The notes under the pieces were generated by a model, which saw only the letters and a program-made list of their open reading frames with translations, made no database searches and was not told where the DNA came from. The translations under genes and the position numbers were made by a program. Of a DNA stretch of 19,561 nucleotides, positions 1-7,263 are shown piece by piece; within the stretch, counting starts at the first letter, position 1; each line of letters starts with the position of its first letter. Source of the DNA: Eubacterium sp. (GTDB taxonomy: Bacteria; Bacillota; Clostridia; Oscillospirales; Acutalibacteraceae); NCBI GenBank assembly GCA_014465955.1, contig JACTVT010000045.1:1-19561 (forward strand). Reading direction: 5' to 3'.

Positions 1-160
1 TTATAATATGTTTAACGATTTTTATATTATCATAATAATCATTAATATATTTGATTGATTTTTCAATTTCTTCGCCGATAGGACTTAAATTTATTTTCGG
101 GAGGGCGCAGAGAATTTGCAATTCGGCAGACCCTTTTGTCTGCTTACGCAGACATTTCCC
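1..160 (-). other. Open reading frame running off the left edge, uncertain partial gene
   Basis: The minus strand is open in one frame from just inside an in-frame TAG (161-163) to the window edge. The part left of the repeat reads like protein (for example SPIGEEIEKSIKYINDYYDN). No ATG and no ribosome binding site are visible; the only start-like codon is a TTG at 119-121, inside the hairpin repeat. It could be a real gene whose 5' end was replaced by the repeat, a decayed remnant, or chance in AT-rich DNA. No family was recognised. Confidence 0.2.
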
Positions 161-185
161 CTAGCAGGGGAATAACCTCCCCTAC
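99..185. repeat. Long-form intergenic hairpin repeat, copy A
   Basis: The element is bounded by GGGAGGG (99-105) and CCTCCCCTAC (176-185), which can pair as an outer stem. Inside are two hairpins: GTCTGC/GCAGAC (138-153), then CCCCT/AGGGG (158-170), joined by ATTT. The same architecture with different stem sequences recurs at 9743-9830 and, degraded, at 12476-12564. Confidence 0.75.
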
Positions 186-238
186 AATTTTACTTAAAAT
201 ACATTCTTTATTATACGTGCATATTGTTATAAAATATG

Positions 239-275
239 AACCGTTTGTACTGTAATCAAAATTTTGCAAACGGTT
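239..275 (-). terminator. Possible terminator after folD
   Basis: AACCGTTTG (239-247) and CAAACGGTT (267-275) form a 9-bp stem with a 19-nt loop, about 20 nt beyond the folD stop. The following tract on the minus strand is CATATTTTAT, a weak U-run, so termination efficiency is uncertain. Confidence 0.45.
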
Positions 276-294
276 TGATTTGCGTTTTTGTAAC

Positions 295-1143
295 TCACTC
301 AACGCCGTTCTGAATTTTTGCTGCCGTTAATGTATTCTGCATAAGCATTGAAATTGTCATTGGGCCTACGCCGCCGGGAACAGGCGTGATATAGGCACAC
401 TTATCTTTCACTGCGTCAAAATCGACATCACCGCAGAGTTTGCCGTTTTCATCTCTGTTCATACCGACGTCAATAACAACTGCGCCGTCTTTAACCATAT
501 CTGCGCCGACAAATTTTGCTTTGCCGATAGCGGCAACAAGAATATCTGCGCCCGAAGTAATCTCGGAAAGATTCTGCGTTTTGGAATGTGTGATTTCAAC
601 AGTTGCATTTTCGTGAAGGAGAAGCATTGCCATAGGCTTGCCAACAATATTACTTCTGCCGATAACAACTGCCTTTTTGCCTGCAACGTCAACACCTGTT
701 GAATGAATAAGTTCCATAACGCCTGCAGGCGTGCAGGGCAGGAAATTATAATCGCCAATCATAACGGCACCCACATTTACAGGGTGAAACGCATCAACAT
801 CTTTAATCGGATTGATGAGGTTGATAACCTCTTTATCGTTAAGATGCGACGGCAAAGGTAACTGACAAAGAATGCCGTTAATATCCTTACGCTCATTAAG
901 TTCCATAACAAGGGAATTCAGTTCCTGCTGCGTTGTATTTTCAGGCAGGGCAAATTTTTCACTGTAAAAGCCGACTTCTTCGCACGCCTTTTCCTTATTT
1001 CTTACATAAACCTGAGATGCAGGATCTTCACCGACAATAATTACGGCAAGACCGGGTGTAACGCCCTTAGCCTTAAGTTCTTCCGTTTCCTTTGCGACCC
1101 GCTCGCGAACTGCTTTTGAAACTGCCTTTCCGTCAATAATCAT
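295..1143 (-). CDS. folD: Bifunctional methylenetetrahydrofolate dehydrogenase/cyclohydrolase FolD
   Basis: This cytosolic one-carbon enzyme interconverts 5,10-methylene-, 5,10-methenyl- and 10-formyl-tetrahydrofolate using NADP(H). The 282-residue length is normal for the family. The N-terminal catalytic part has the SQVYVRNKEKA segment with the catalytic Lys at residue 50, and KDVDAFHP at 114-121. The Rossmann part has GRSNIVGKP at 162-170 and the folate-site signature PVPGGVGPMT at 254-263. It is the last gene of a four-gene minus-strand operon. The start follows AAAGGAGA, and the last codons of lgt (GAA AGG AGA TAA) themselves form this ribosome binding site, so translation is probably coupled to lgt. 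Recognition is secure. Confidence 0.97.
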   Translation of the reverse strand: MIIDGKAVSKAVRERVAKETEELKAKGVTPGLAVIIVGEDPASQVYVRNKEKACEEVGFYSEKFALPENTTQQELNSLVMELNERKDINGILCQLPLPSHLNDKEVINLINPIKDVDAFHPVNVGAVMIGDYNFLPCTPAGVMELIHSTGVDVAGKKAVVIGRSNIVGKPMAMLLLHENATVEITHSKTQNLSEITSGADILVAAIGKAKFVGADMVKDGAVVIDVGMNRDENGKLCGDVDFDAVKDKCAYITPVPGGVGPMTISMLMQNTLTAAKIQNGVE

Positions 1144-1149
1144 AATTTT

Positions 1150-2145
1150 TTATCTCCTTTCAACGCTGAAAAATTCATCAGGTGTAGTTGTAACATTGCT
1201 TTTTGAATAATTGTATACCATTGTAACGGGTGCCTGCGGTACGGGAAGCGGCGGAGGATTGAACATATACCGCCTCGGCAGAGTGCCTTTTTTCAGTTTT
1301 ACCATAAGCACGGCAAGCCACACCGTAAACACAACAACAATAATTGCCGACAGCAACTGACTTACACGAATAGTAGTATTGCCTATGTAAAGGCTGTCTG
1401 TTCTGAGACCCTCTACGACCATTCTTTCAAGACCGTAGCCGATACCGTAAAGAATAAATACCTCACCCTTGAATTTTCTGTACTTTGTAACAACAATGTG
1501 AAGTACAATGAATAAAATTATACACCACACACTTTCATAAAGAAAGGTCGGGTGCACAGGCGCATTGGGATTCACGTCCATACCCTTTAAAAGCAAATCA
1601 CCCTGCGTTGCCTCAAGCGTATCTCTGATCTTGACAGACCACATTCTAAACGGGGCAGTTTCCGTATTTGTGCCGAAAGCCTCCTGATTAAAGAAATTAC
1701 CCCATCTGCCGATACCCTGACCGATTAAAAGACCGAGAGCACCCAAATCAAGCAGATTTCTAAAATCAATTTTGCCTATCTTACAGCCGATATAGCCGCC
1801 GATAAGTGCGCCGATTATACCTCCGTAAATGGCAATTCCGCCGTTCCATATTGCAATAATTTCATTCGGGTGAACACTGTAATAATCCCACTCAAAGAAA
1901 ACATAATATGCTCTTGCGCATACGATGCCAAACAGTGTGCCCCAGATAAGAACATCGGTCATACCATCAAGGCTCATTTTCCATTTATATGCCATTCTGC
2001 CGCCGTAAAGCACGGCAAGTGCAAAGCCGAAGGCAATTATAATTCCATACCAGTGAACCTCGTAGCCGCCGATACTGAACGCAACTGACGGCACATCAAA
2101 TTTAACACCAAGTCCATCAAAAAATACTGTTGTAAAATTATCCAT
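1150..2145 (-). CDS. lgt: Prolipoprotein diacylglyceryl transferase Lgt
   Basis: Lgt is the integral membrane enzyme that moves diacylglycerol from phosphatidylglycerol to the lipobox Cys of prelipoproteins, the first step of lipoprotein maturation. The protein has about seven hydrophobic segments, HWYG at residues 31-34 (the family's active-site HGL/HWYG region), the signature GRWGNFFNQEAFG at 146-158 with the conserved Arg147, HPTFLYES at 198-205 and the late GLERMVVEGLRTDSL block at 238-252. At 331 residues it is longer than usual (about 260-290). The excess is a C-terminal tail from about residue 285, Lys/Arg then Pro-rich (FNPPPLPVPQAP), probably cytoplasmic. A GGGGGAG ribosome binding site lies just before the ATG. 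It sits between the M16 genes and folD. Confidence 0.95.
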   Translation of the reverse strand: MDNFTTVFFDGLGVKFDVPSVAFSIGGYEVHWYGIIIAFGFALAVLYGGRMAYKWKMSLDGMTDVLIWGTLFGIVCARAYYVFFEWDYYSVHPNEIIAIWNGGIAIYGGIIGALIGGYIGCKIGKIDFRNLLDLGALGLLIGQGIGRWGNFFNQEAFGTNTETAPFRMWSVKIRDTLEATQGDLLLKGMDVNPNAPVHPTFLYESVWCIILFIVLHIVVTKYRKFKGEVFILYGIGYGLERMVVEGLRTDSLYIGNTTIRVSQLLSAIIVVVFTVWLAVLMVKLKKGTLPRRYMFNPPPLPVPQAPVTMVYNYSKSNVTTTPDEFFSVERR

Positions 2146-2160
2146 ATTCTCCCCCGAACA

Positions 2161-3429
2161 TTACTCTGATTTAACCACTGAAAGTGCACTGTATTTTTCG
2201 TCCATAACCTCAAAAAGCCTTTTTTCAATATCCGCTTTTGTAACATTTTTATAGATATCCATCGTATCAAAAATGCCGTAATCTGAGAAATAACACGAAA
2301 TCATACCGTTGGCAACAGCGTCAATATCATTATACTGCATAATTTCTTTGCCGTAAAGATTGCGCCTTACCGTTTCAAAAAGTTCATCATCAATGCCGTC
2401 TTTCTTAAGGCGTGCAACTTCTCGCTTAATTTCGTCTGCAACTGCCTGCGGATTTGTTGATTCGCCGTCAAACATAATTGCCTCATAGCCGTAGCCGACA
2501 AAATATTCTTTTGAAAACTGAGAATTTATAAGACCCTTTTCAATCAAACTGCTGTAAAGCGGTGATGATTCACCGATAAGAACTTCAAGCAGAATATTGG
2601 TTTCAACAATTTCTTTCAGAGTTCTTTCAGGCGTTTCGCATTTTTCTTTATAACCGAAAGAAAATACGGGCACGCTCATTGCAAGATGATATTCATCATA
2701 TGATTTAACAATATCACGGGGCTCGTCCTCAAATGAACGCTCTACGCTGACATTCTCAGCCTTTTCAAGGCATTCATCGCATATGGCAACAATTCTGTCA
2801 GCATCAGCATTGCCGACAACTACAAGCGCCATATTGTGAAGATTATAAAAAGTATTGTAACAGTCGTAAAGAAGTTTGTCCGTAATTTCGGAAATAGACT
2901 CTACAGTACCTGCAATATCAATTCTTACAGGGTGGTTTTTATACAGACATCTTAAAAGATTAAATGTGCTCATCCAGCCTGCAACATCATAATACATTGT
3001 GATTTCCTGACCGATAATTCCCTGCTCTTTTTCTACGGTTTCTTTTGTGAAATAAGGGTGGGTAACAAAATCGAGGAGAATTCTGAGGCTGTCCTCAAAC
3101 CTGTCAGAGCACTGAAAGAGATAACAGGTTTTGTCAAACGAAGTATAGGCATTTGCAGATGCGCCTGTTTCGGCATATCTTGTAAAAGCATCGAGTTCTT
3201 CGCTTTCAAAAAGTTTATGCTCCAAAAAGTGAGCAATACCCTCTGGAACTACGGTAAATTCATCACTGTCGCTTCTTTTGAAGCGTGTGTCAATTGAACC
3301 GTATTTCGTGCCGAAAACCGCATAGGTTGATTTATAATTTTCCTTAGGCATAACAAATATTTTAAGCCCTGATTTATGATCAATCTCATAATACTTTTCG
3401 CCGAGGGCAGATGATTCAACAATTTTCAT
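2161..3429 (-). CDS. M16 family zinc peptidase, YmfH-like (catalytic partner)
   Basis: A 422-residue insulinase-type (pitrilysin/M16B) peptidase. The inverted zinc motif HxxEH is intact as HFLEH at residues 67-71 inside GIAHFLEHKLFE, followed by the usual GASANAYTSFDKTCY strand (about 89-103) and the helix TVEKEQGIIGQEI (131-143) that should supply the third zinc ligand. The C-terminal half is the second, non-metal M16 domain. No signal peptide is seen, so it is cytoplasmic. The ATG directly follows the stop of the upstream M16 gene (TAAATG) with AAGGAGG upstream, so the two are co-translated and probably form the usual active/inactive heterodimer. Bacillus subtilis ymfF-ymfH is the best-known comparable pair. 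The substrate is unknown; degradation of small peptides is the family expectation. Confidence 0.9.
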   Translation of the reverse strand: MKIVESSALGEKYYEIDHKSGLKIFVMPKENYKSTYAVFGTKYGSIDTRFKRSDSDEFTVVPEGIAHFLEHKLFESEELDAFTRYAETGASANAYTSFDKTCYLFQCSDRFEDSLRILLDFVTHPYFTKETVEKEQGIIGQEITMYYDVAGWMSTFNLLRCLYKNHPVRIDIAGTVESISEITDKLLYDCYNTFYNLHNMALVVVGNADADRIVAICDECLEKAENVSVERSFEDEPRDIVKSYDEYHLAMSVPVFSFGYKEKCETPERTLKEIVETNILLEVLIGESSPLYSSLIEKGLINSQFSKEYFVGYGYEAIMFDGESTNPQAVADEIKREVARLKKDGIDDELFETVRRNLYGKEIMQYNDIDAVANGMISCYFSDYGIFDTMDIYKNVTKADIEKRLFEVMDEKYSALSVVKSE

Positions 3430-4716
3430 TTAGTTTTCCTCCTTATCATCGTTACCCACAAGTCTGTAAACAGTATCAAGGCTTATAAGATTTGCACATT
3501 CAATAATCTGCTCTTTTGTAACGCTTTTATTTTCAGCGGCGCTTTCGGCAGGTGACTTGATATTTTTATCAGCCATCTGAGAGGTGTACCACACCTCAAG
3601 TGATTCGGGCGCATCATAAACAGAATTTATCGCATCCGTAAGTGCCATTTTTGATGAAGAAAATTCATAATCAAAATTGCCTTTTTTAATTTCTTCAATC
3701 TGATTTAAGATTTCCGAAACAGCCTTGTCCATATTTTCTTCTTCACAGCCGCTCTGAACAACAATAAAACTTTTCTGGCGCACATAGCGTGCCGAACAAT
3801 AATAGCAAAGGCTCATTTTTTCACGCACATTGGCAAAGAGTTTTGAATAAGGACCTCCGCCGAACACATCGGCAAACGAACGCATTGCAGGAGCAAGTTC
3901 ACTGTCAGGCGTAATATTTACACGAAATCCCATAACGAGTTTGCCCTGCTTGACTTCCATTTCCTCTTTTACCTTTTTAATTTCGTTTGGCACAGGATTA
4001 AAAACAGCGTCAACAGGCACTTTATAATCACGCTCAACATTACTGAATTTATCAAGCAGAAGTTTTTTAACCTCCTGCTGAGATGCATTTCCGACAACGG
4101 TAAGCAAAACAGAAGATGTTTTAAGAAGATTTTCCCAAGCGGTTTTAAGACTTTCAGGTGTGGCTTTGTTCACATCTTCTTTCGTGCCGTATCTGTTAAT
4201 TGCATACGGCTCACCCTCAAACATAATGCTTTCCGTTTTTCTTAAAACATAGGTGCGCTTTTCATTTTCTTCGCTCTCGATTTTTTCGATAATCAAACGT
4301 TTCTGCACATCGACACTGTTTTGAGTAAACAAGCCATTTTCGTCAAAATTCGGTTCAAAAAGAAGTGAAAGCAGAAGCGACAGGCATTCTGTTAAAATCT
4401 TTTTGTCATCAAGTGCAAATCTGTCATCAATGCAGGTGATGCCAAACTTGATAAGTTGATTTTCACCGAGTTTGGAAACTGCAGGACTGAGCACGGCACC
4501 GTATAGAGAAGCAAGGTGCGTATTCAGTTCACGAAGAGTTTTATATGCACTGCAACTTTCGCAAAGCAGCATGGAAAGAAGTGCATTTTCAGACGCCGTT
4601 TCTTTTTTCAGCGGCACAAGCAGTGAAATTGCAAGTTCATTTGTTTTAAACTGCGTTGCAGGCACGAAAATGATATCAATTCCGTTTGCAACGTTTTTTT
4701 TCGTAAAATCCGCCAT
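3430..4716 (-). CDS. M16 family peptidase-like protein, YmfF-like (non-catalytic partner)
   Basis: A 428-residue M16 homologue. The region where HxxEH should be reads LLCESCSAYKTLRELNTHLA and contains no HxxEH, so it is predicted to be catalytically dead. The family features LNTHLASLYGA in the N-terminal domain and GGGPYSKLFANVREKMSLCY in the second domain are present; the latter matches the C-terminal M16 signature in which an Arg/Tyr pair contacts substrate. The start at 4716 (protein MADFTKK) is chosen because AGGAGGTC lies 5-6 nt upstream; an in-frame ATG 33 nt earlier has no ribosome binding site. First gene of the M16-M16-lgt-folD operon. The 150-bp gap upstream is very AT-rich with no promoter I could place confidently. 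Confidence 0.88.
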   Translation of the reverse strand: MADFTKKNVANGIDIIFVPATQFKTNELAISLLVPLKKETASENALLSMLLCESCSAYKTLRELNTHLASLYGAVLSPAVSKLGENQLIKFGITCIDDRFALDDKKILTECLSLLLSLLFEPNFDENGLFTQNSVDVQKRLIIEKIESEENEKRTYVLRKTESIMFEGEPYAINRYGTKEDVNKATPESLKTAWENLLKTSSVLLTVVGNASQQEVKKLLLDKFSNVERDYKVPVDAVFNPVPNEIKKVKEEMEVKQGKLVMGFRVNITPDSELAPAMRSFADVFGGGPYSKLFANVREKMSLCYYCSARYVRQKSFIVVQSGCEEENMDKAVSEILNQIEEIKKGNFDYEFSSSKMALTDAINSVYDAPESLEVWYTSQMADKNIKSPAESAAENKSVTKEQIIECANLISLDTVYRLVGNDDKEEN

Positions 4717-4868
4717 TTTTGACCTCCTGTCGAAAATAGATTTTATCATACAAAGATAAATCCATAATAAAAATATAATACCATAACATTTCCATTATTT
4801 CCATATTATATTTAATTTATAATTAAAAATTTACATTAAACAATGAAATCCGAATTCCATTTAATTGC

Positions 4869-5201
4869 CTAAAGCAATAAATAAAGCAGTGCTAAAAGCA
4901 ATTTATGGTCTGCGCCTTCGTGAGATAAAAGAATTACAAGCATAAGAATAATAAAATTCGAGTCAGAACCCGACTCATTTTCATTTTTGTCTGCTTTTGC
5001 TTTATCCTCTTTAAAAAACTGCTCCGCCTGACGATTTGAGCCCTGCGTTTGCTTTTCTGCCTGCTTTTTATTATCAGCATTATTGTTAACATTCTGATTT
5101 CGTGCCGAATTATCTGCACCGATATATGAATTTGCCCTCATCTGCATTTCACGAACTCTCTTTTTTGCCTCTTCAATATCTCTTCTTGAAACATCAGCCA
5201 T
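4869..5201 (-). CDS. Small unknown protein, Asn/Gln-rich with hydrophobic C-terminus
   Basis: A 110-residue protein of no family I can name. Three parts are visible: a charged helix at residues 1-22 (SRRDIEEAKKRVREMQMRA), a low-complexity Asn/Gln/Lys linker (about 28-75), and a hydrophobic end of two short segments, FIILMLVILLS and LLLALLYLLL, separated by HEGADHK. The end could be a membrane hairpin or a packing helix pair. There is no signal peptide. The ATG overlaps the stop of the preceding gene by one base (TAATG), with AAGGA about 10 nt upstream, so it is translationally coupled. Last of a three-gene minus-strand cassette. It is convergent with nothing, and the next gene downstream is the separately promoted M16 operon. 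Confidence 0.7.
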   Translation of the reverse strand: MADVSRRDIEEAKKRVREMQMRANSYIGADNSARNQNVNNNADNKKQAEKQTQGSNRQAEQFFKEDKAKADKNENESGSDSNFIILMLVILLSHEGADHKLLLALLYLLL

Positions 5202-5614
5202 TAAAATAAATCCTTAAGATATGGCAAAACATCAAAAAGGCGCAAAATTTTTATCGCTGTGTCTGCCTTTGCCTGATGTTCGGGTGCAAGATGCGGTTTC
5301 AGTGCCATTATTAAATCCGTATTTTTATTTGAGGAGGAATTCATTTTATCAAAAATCGTTTTTGCTTTCATCATCATATTGAAGTCATCCGTATTCAGTC
5401 CAAAAGAAGCCAAGGCATTTGAGCCTTGGCCACGGCTTTGATTCTGTGACTGATTTTTGCTGTTCTGATGCTGATTGTGATTATTTGCCGGCAATTCTGT
5501 GTTTTCGGCAGTATTGTCGCCGTCATTTCCTCCTAAAATTGAGGACGCAACACCTTTTAACATATTTATATCATCTGCCGAAAGGCTTGAAATAATATCA
5601 TTTAAATTATCCAT
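5201..5614 (-). CDS. Small unknown protein with Asn/Gln-rich central linker
   Basis: A 137-residue cytoplasmic protein of unknown function. An N-terminal helical segment (residues 1-29, SLSADDINMLKGVASSILGG) is followed by an Asn/Gln/Ser-rich linker (about 30-65, including NNHNQHQNSKNQSQNQS). A folded-looking C-terminal half follows, with DDFNMMMKAKTIFDKM and the segment ALKPHLAPEHQAKADTAIKI, then LRLFDVLPYLKDLF. The conserved appearance of both ends against a variable linker suggests two docking elements on a tether. It overlaps the 110-residue gene by one base and begins 3 nt after the 80-residue gene ends, so all three belong to one transcript. Confidence 0.72.
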   Translation of the reverse strand: MDNLNDIISSLSADDINMLKGVASSILGGNDGDNTAENTELPANNHNQHQNSKNQSQNQSRGQGSNALASFGLNTDDFNMMMKAKTIFDKMNSSSNKNTDLIMALKPHLAPEHQAKADTAIKILRLFDVLPYLKDLF

Positions 5615-5617
5615 ACA

Positions 5618-5860
5618 CTATTCCTTTAACAAGTTTTTAAGAAGTTCTTTCGCCTGAGGGGTAGAAAGTAATTTTTCGGTCTGTGATTTGTCAGACAAAA
5701 CAGATTTTAATTTTGAACTTGCCTCGGCAGAAAGATTTTTATTGATAAAATCATCTAAATTGCCGCCGTCAACAGCCTGTTTCAGTTTTCCGACATCAAC
5801 ACCTGATTTTTTTGAGGCATTTTTCATAATCTTATTCATATCATTATTATTTAAATTCAT
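5618..5860 (-). CDS. Small unknown helical protein, first gene of a three-gene cassette
   Basis: An 80-residue, Lys/Asn/Ser-rich, apparently all-helical protein with no signal peptide or membrane segment. It contains NNNDMNKIMKNASKKSGVD, then a Gly-Gly-Asn-Leu turn, and ends in the Leu/Lys helix PQAKELLKNLLKE. No family was recognised. AAAGGGGA lies about 6 nt before the ATG, a good ribosome binding site. It diverges from the YfcE-like gene across only 59 bp, and the -35 of that gene's promoter overlaps this start codon. Confidence 0.72.
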   Translation of the reverse strand: MNLNNNDMNKIMKNASKKSGVDVGKLKQAVDGGNLDDFINKNLSAEASSKLKSVLSDKSQTEKLLSTPQAKELLKNLLKE

Positions 5861-5888
5861 TGCAATCCCCTTTCACATACAGTATACT
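5860..5888 (+). promoter_or_regulatory. Sigma-A promoter for the phosphodiesterase/hydrolase operon
   Basis: TTGCAA (5860-5865), a 17-bp spacer and TATACT (5883-5888). The -10 is part of the 8-bp palindrome AGTATACT and is followed by an overlapping TATAAT (5890-5895). The short leader ends at the ATG at 5920. Confidence 0.55.
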
Positions 5889-5919
5889 ATATAATATGAT
5901 TTAGGAAGCGGTGATATGA

Positions 5920-6390
5920 ATGAGACTTCTTGTAACATCTGACTCCCACGGCAGAAAAGGCAATTTTTTTGACGTAGCGGAAATGCATATAAACGATACG
6001 GATTTATTTATAAATCTTGGCGACTGCAGCAGCGGTGCAGACTTGGAAGATACAAAAATTTATTTCAGAAATAAACTTCGGCTCAACTGCGTGGCAGGCA
6101 ACTGCGATTTCAGCAGTACAGACTCGTTTGTAAAAACAATAAATTTTTCAGGCAAAAAAGTGATGTTCTGCCACGGGCACACACTTTATGTTAAACACGG
6201 CATTGAAAGATTGGTGCAGGAGGCAAAAAATAACGGTGCAGACATTGCACTGTTCGGGCACACGCACACACCGTTTTATCAGATAATCGACGGCATACAC
6301 GTTTTTAACCCGGGTGCATTGCAGGACGGATGCTATGGTATGATTGATGTTACAGACAGCGGAATTATGTGTATTCACGCAAAAATTTAG
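5920..6390 (+). CDS. YfcE/MJ0936-type metallophosphoesterase
   Basis: A 156-residue calcineurin-like phosphodiesterase of the small, single-domain YfcE/MJ0936 type. Metal ligands are all present: DSH at residues 8-10, GDC near 34-36, GNCD near 60-63, the HGH pair at about 85-87 (CHGHTLY) and GHTHTP near 113-118. Known members hydrolyse phosphodiester model substrates with Mn or Ni; the natural substrate is unclear. Its length is typical. AGGAAG lies about 11 nt upstream of the chosen ATG. Its TAG stop is part of the ribosome binding site (TTAGGAG) of the next gene, 9 nt away, so the two genes form an operon. Confidence 0.9.
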   Translation: MRLLVTSDSHGRKGNFFDVAEMHINDTDLFINLGDCSSGADLEDTKIYFRNKLRLNCVAGNCDFSSTDSFVKTINFSGKKVMFCHGHTLYVKHGIERLVQEAKNNGADIALFGHTHTPFYQIIDGIHVFNPGALQDGCYGMIDVTDSGIMCIHAKI

Positions 6391-6399
6391 GAGTTCAAA

Positions 6400-7059
6400 A
6401 TGTTTTTAGACACGGGTAAAATTAAACTGTATTACGAAAAAACAGGCACGGGAAAGCCGATTATTTTACTGCACGGAAACGGCGAAGACCATAAAATTTT
6501 TAACAAAACAGTTCAGATTTTGAAAAATCATTATACCGTTTACGCAATTGATTCGAGAGATCACGGCAAAAGCGGCAAAGTAACCGAACTGCACTATGAA
6601 GATATGGCTGATGATGTTTACGATTTTATAACTTTGCTGAATCTTGAAAAGCCGATTGTCTACGGTTTCAGCGACGGCGGAATTATTGCGCTTATTCTTG
6701 CCGTCAAGCATCAGGATATTCTTTCAAAAATCATTGTAAGCGGCGTGAATGCAGCGCCGAACGGACTGAAAACGATACACATTTTAACATATAAAATCAG
6801 TTACTTTTCCCATAAAAATCCCAAAGTAAAAATGATGCTGACCGAGCCGAATATTACTGATAATATGCTGAAAAGCATAAAAATCCCCGCCGTTATCACG
6901 GCAGGGAGCAACGATATGATAAAGCAACGCCATATGCAGCATATCGCAGACTGCATACCAAACAGTACATTTACTGTTTTTAAAAATGAACTTCACGGCA
7001 GTTACATTGTAAACAGTACCAAAATCGCAGAATTCATATTAAAGCAGGATAATAAATAA
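6400..7059 (+). CDS. Alpha/beta hydrolase
   Basis: A 219-residue cytoplasmic alpha/beta-hydrolase-fold enzyme. The oxyanion HGNG motif is at residues 25-28, DSRDHGKSG at 51-59, the nucleophile elbow GFSDGG at 89-94 (Ser91), a probable acid Asp172 in AGSNDMI, and the catalytic His199 in ELHGSY. The cap is very short, so the active site is likely open, as in small esterases. The substrate cannot be predicted. It follows the phosphodiesterase by 9 nt with AGGAG 7 nt before the ATG, and a strong terminator follows its stop. Confidence 0.88.
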   Translation: MFLDTGKIKLYYEKTGTGKPIILLHGNGEDHKIFNKTVQILKNHYTVYAIDSRDHGKSGKVTELHYEDMADDVYDFITLLNLEKPIVYGFSDGGIIALILAVKHQDILSKIIVSGVNAAPNGLKTIHILTYKISYFSHKNPKVKMMLTEPNITDNMLKSIKIPAVITAGSNDMIKQRHMQHIADCIPNSTFTVFKNELHGSYIVNSTKIAEFILKQDNK

Positions 7060-7068
7060 CGTAATGAC

Positions 7069-7101
7069 AAAACGGTGCGAAATAATCGCACCGTTTTATT
7101 T
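7069..7101 (+). terminator. Intrinsic terminator after the hydrolase gene
   Basis: AAAACGGTGCGA (7069-7080), loop AATAA and TCGCACCGTTTT (7086-7097) form a 12-bp perfect stem ending in TTTTATTTT, 10 nt past the stop codon. Confidence 0.9.
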
Positions 7102-7102
7102 T

Positions 7103-7260
7103 CGGGTCGTCGAAAACGCCGACCCCTACTTTGCAACGGGAAATTATAAATTCACGGGAGGGCGCAGAGACCCTCCCCTACTTTGTGGCGGGGTGAGGAG
7201 ACCCCGCCCTACGAATGCGTTATTTATATTTCGTAGGAGCAATTCACAAATTGCCCCTAT
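7103..7260. repeat. Cluster of short-form hairpin repeats
   Basis: Four units lie head to tail or inverted in the gap between the hydrolase terminator and the clpC stop: GGGTCG/CGACCC (7104-7125), GGGAGGG/CCCTCCC (7156-7177), GGCGGGG/CCCCGCC (7187-7208), and CAATT/AATTG flanked by GTAGGAG and CCCCTA (7233-7260). The first three end in CCCTAC and the first two continue into TTTG. The third and fourth abut in inverse orientation, giving CTACGAA/TTCGTAG. Stem sequences differ while pairing is kept. Confidence 0.75.
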
Positions 7261-7263
7261 GTC

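Noticed and set aside
4717..4749. Upstream in-frame ATG for the first M16 gene
   Set aside because: It has no ribosome binding site, whereas the internal ATG at 4716 has AGGAGGTC at the right distance and matches where the M16 fold begins.
7069..7101. Riboswitch or small RNA
   Set aside because: A single perfect stem followed by a T-rich run directly after a stop codon is fully explained as an intrinsic terminator.
7103..7260. CRISPR-like array
   Set aside because: Units differ in sequence and spacing and are themselves palindromic; there are no uniform repeats, no unique spacers of constant length and no cas genes.
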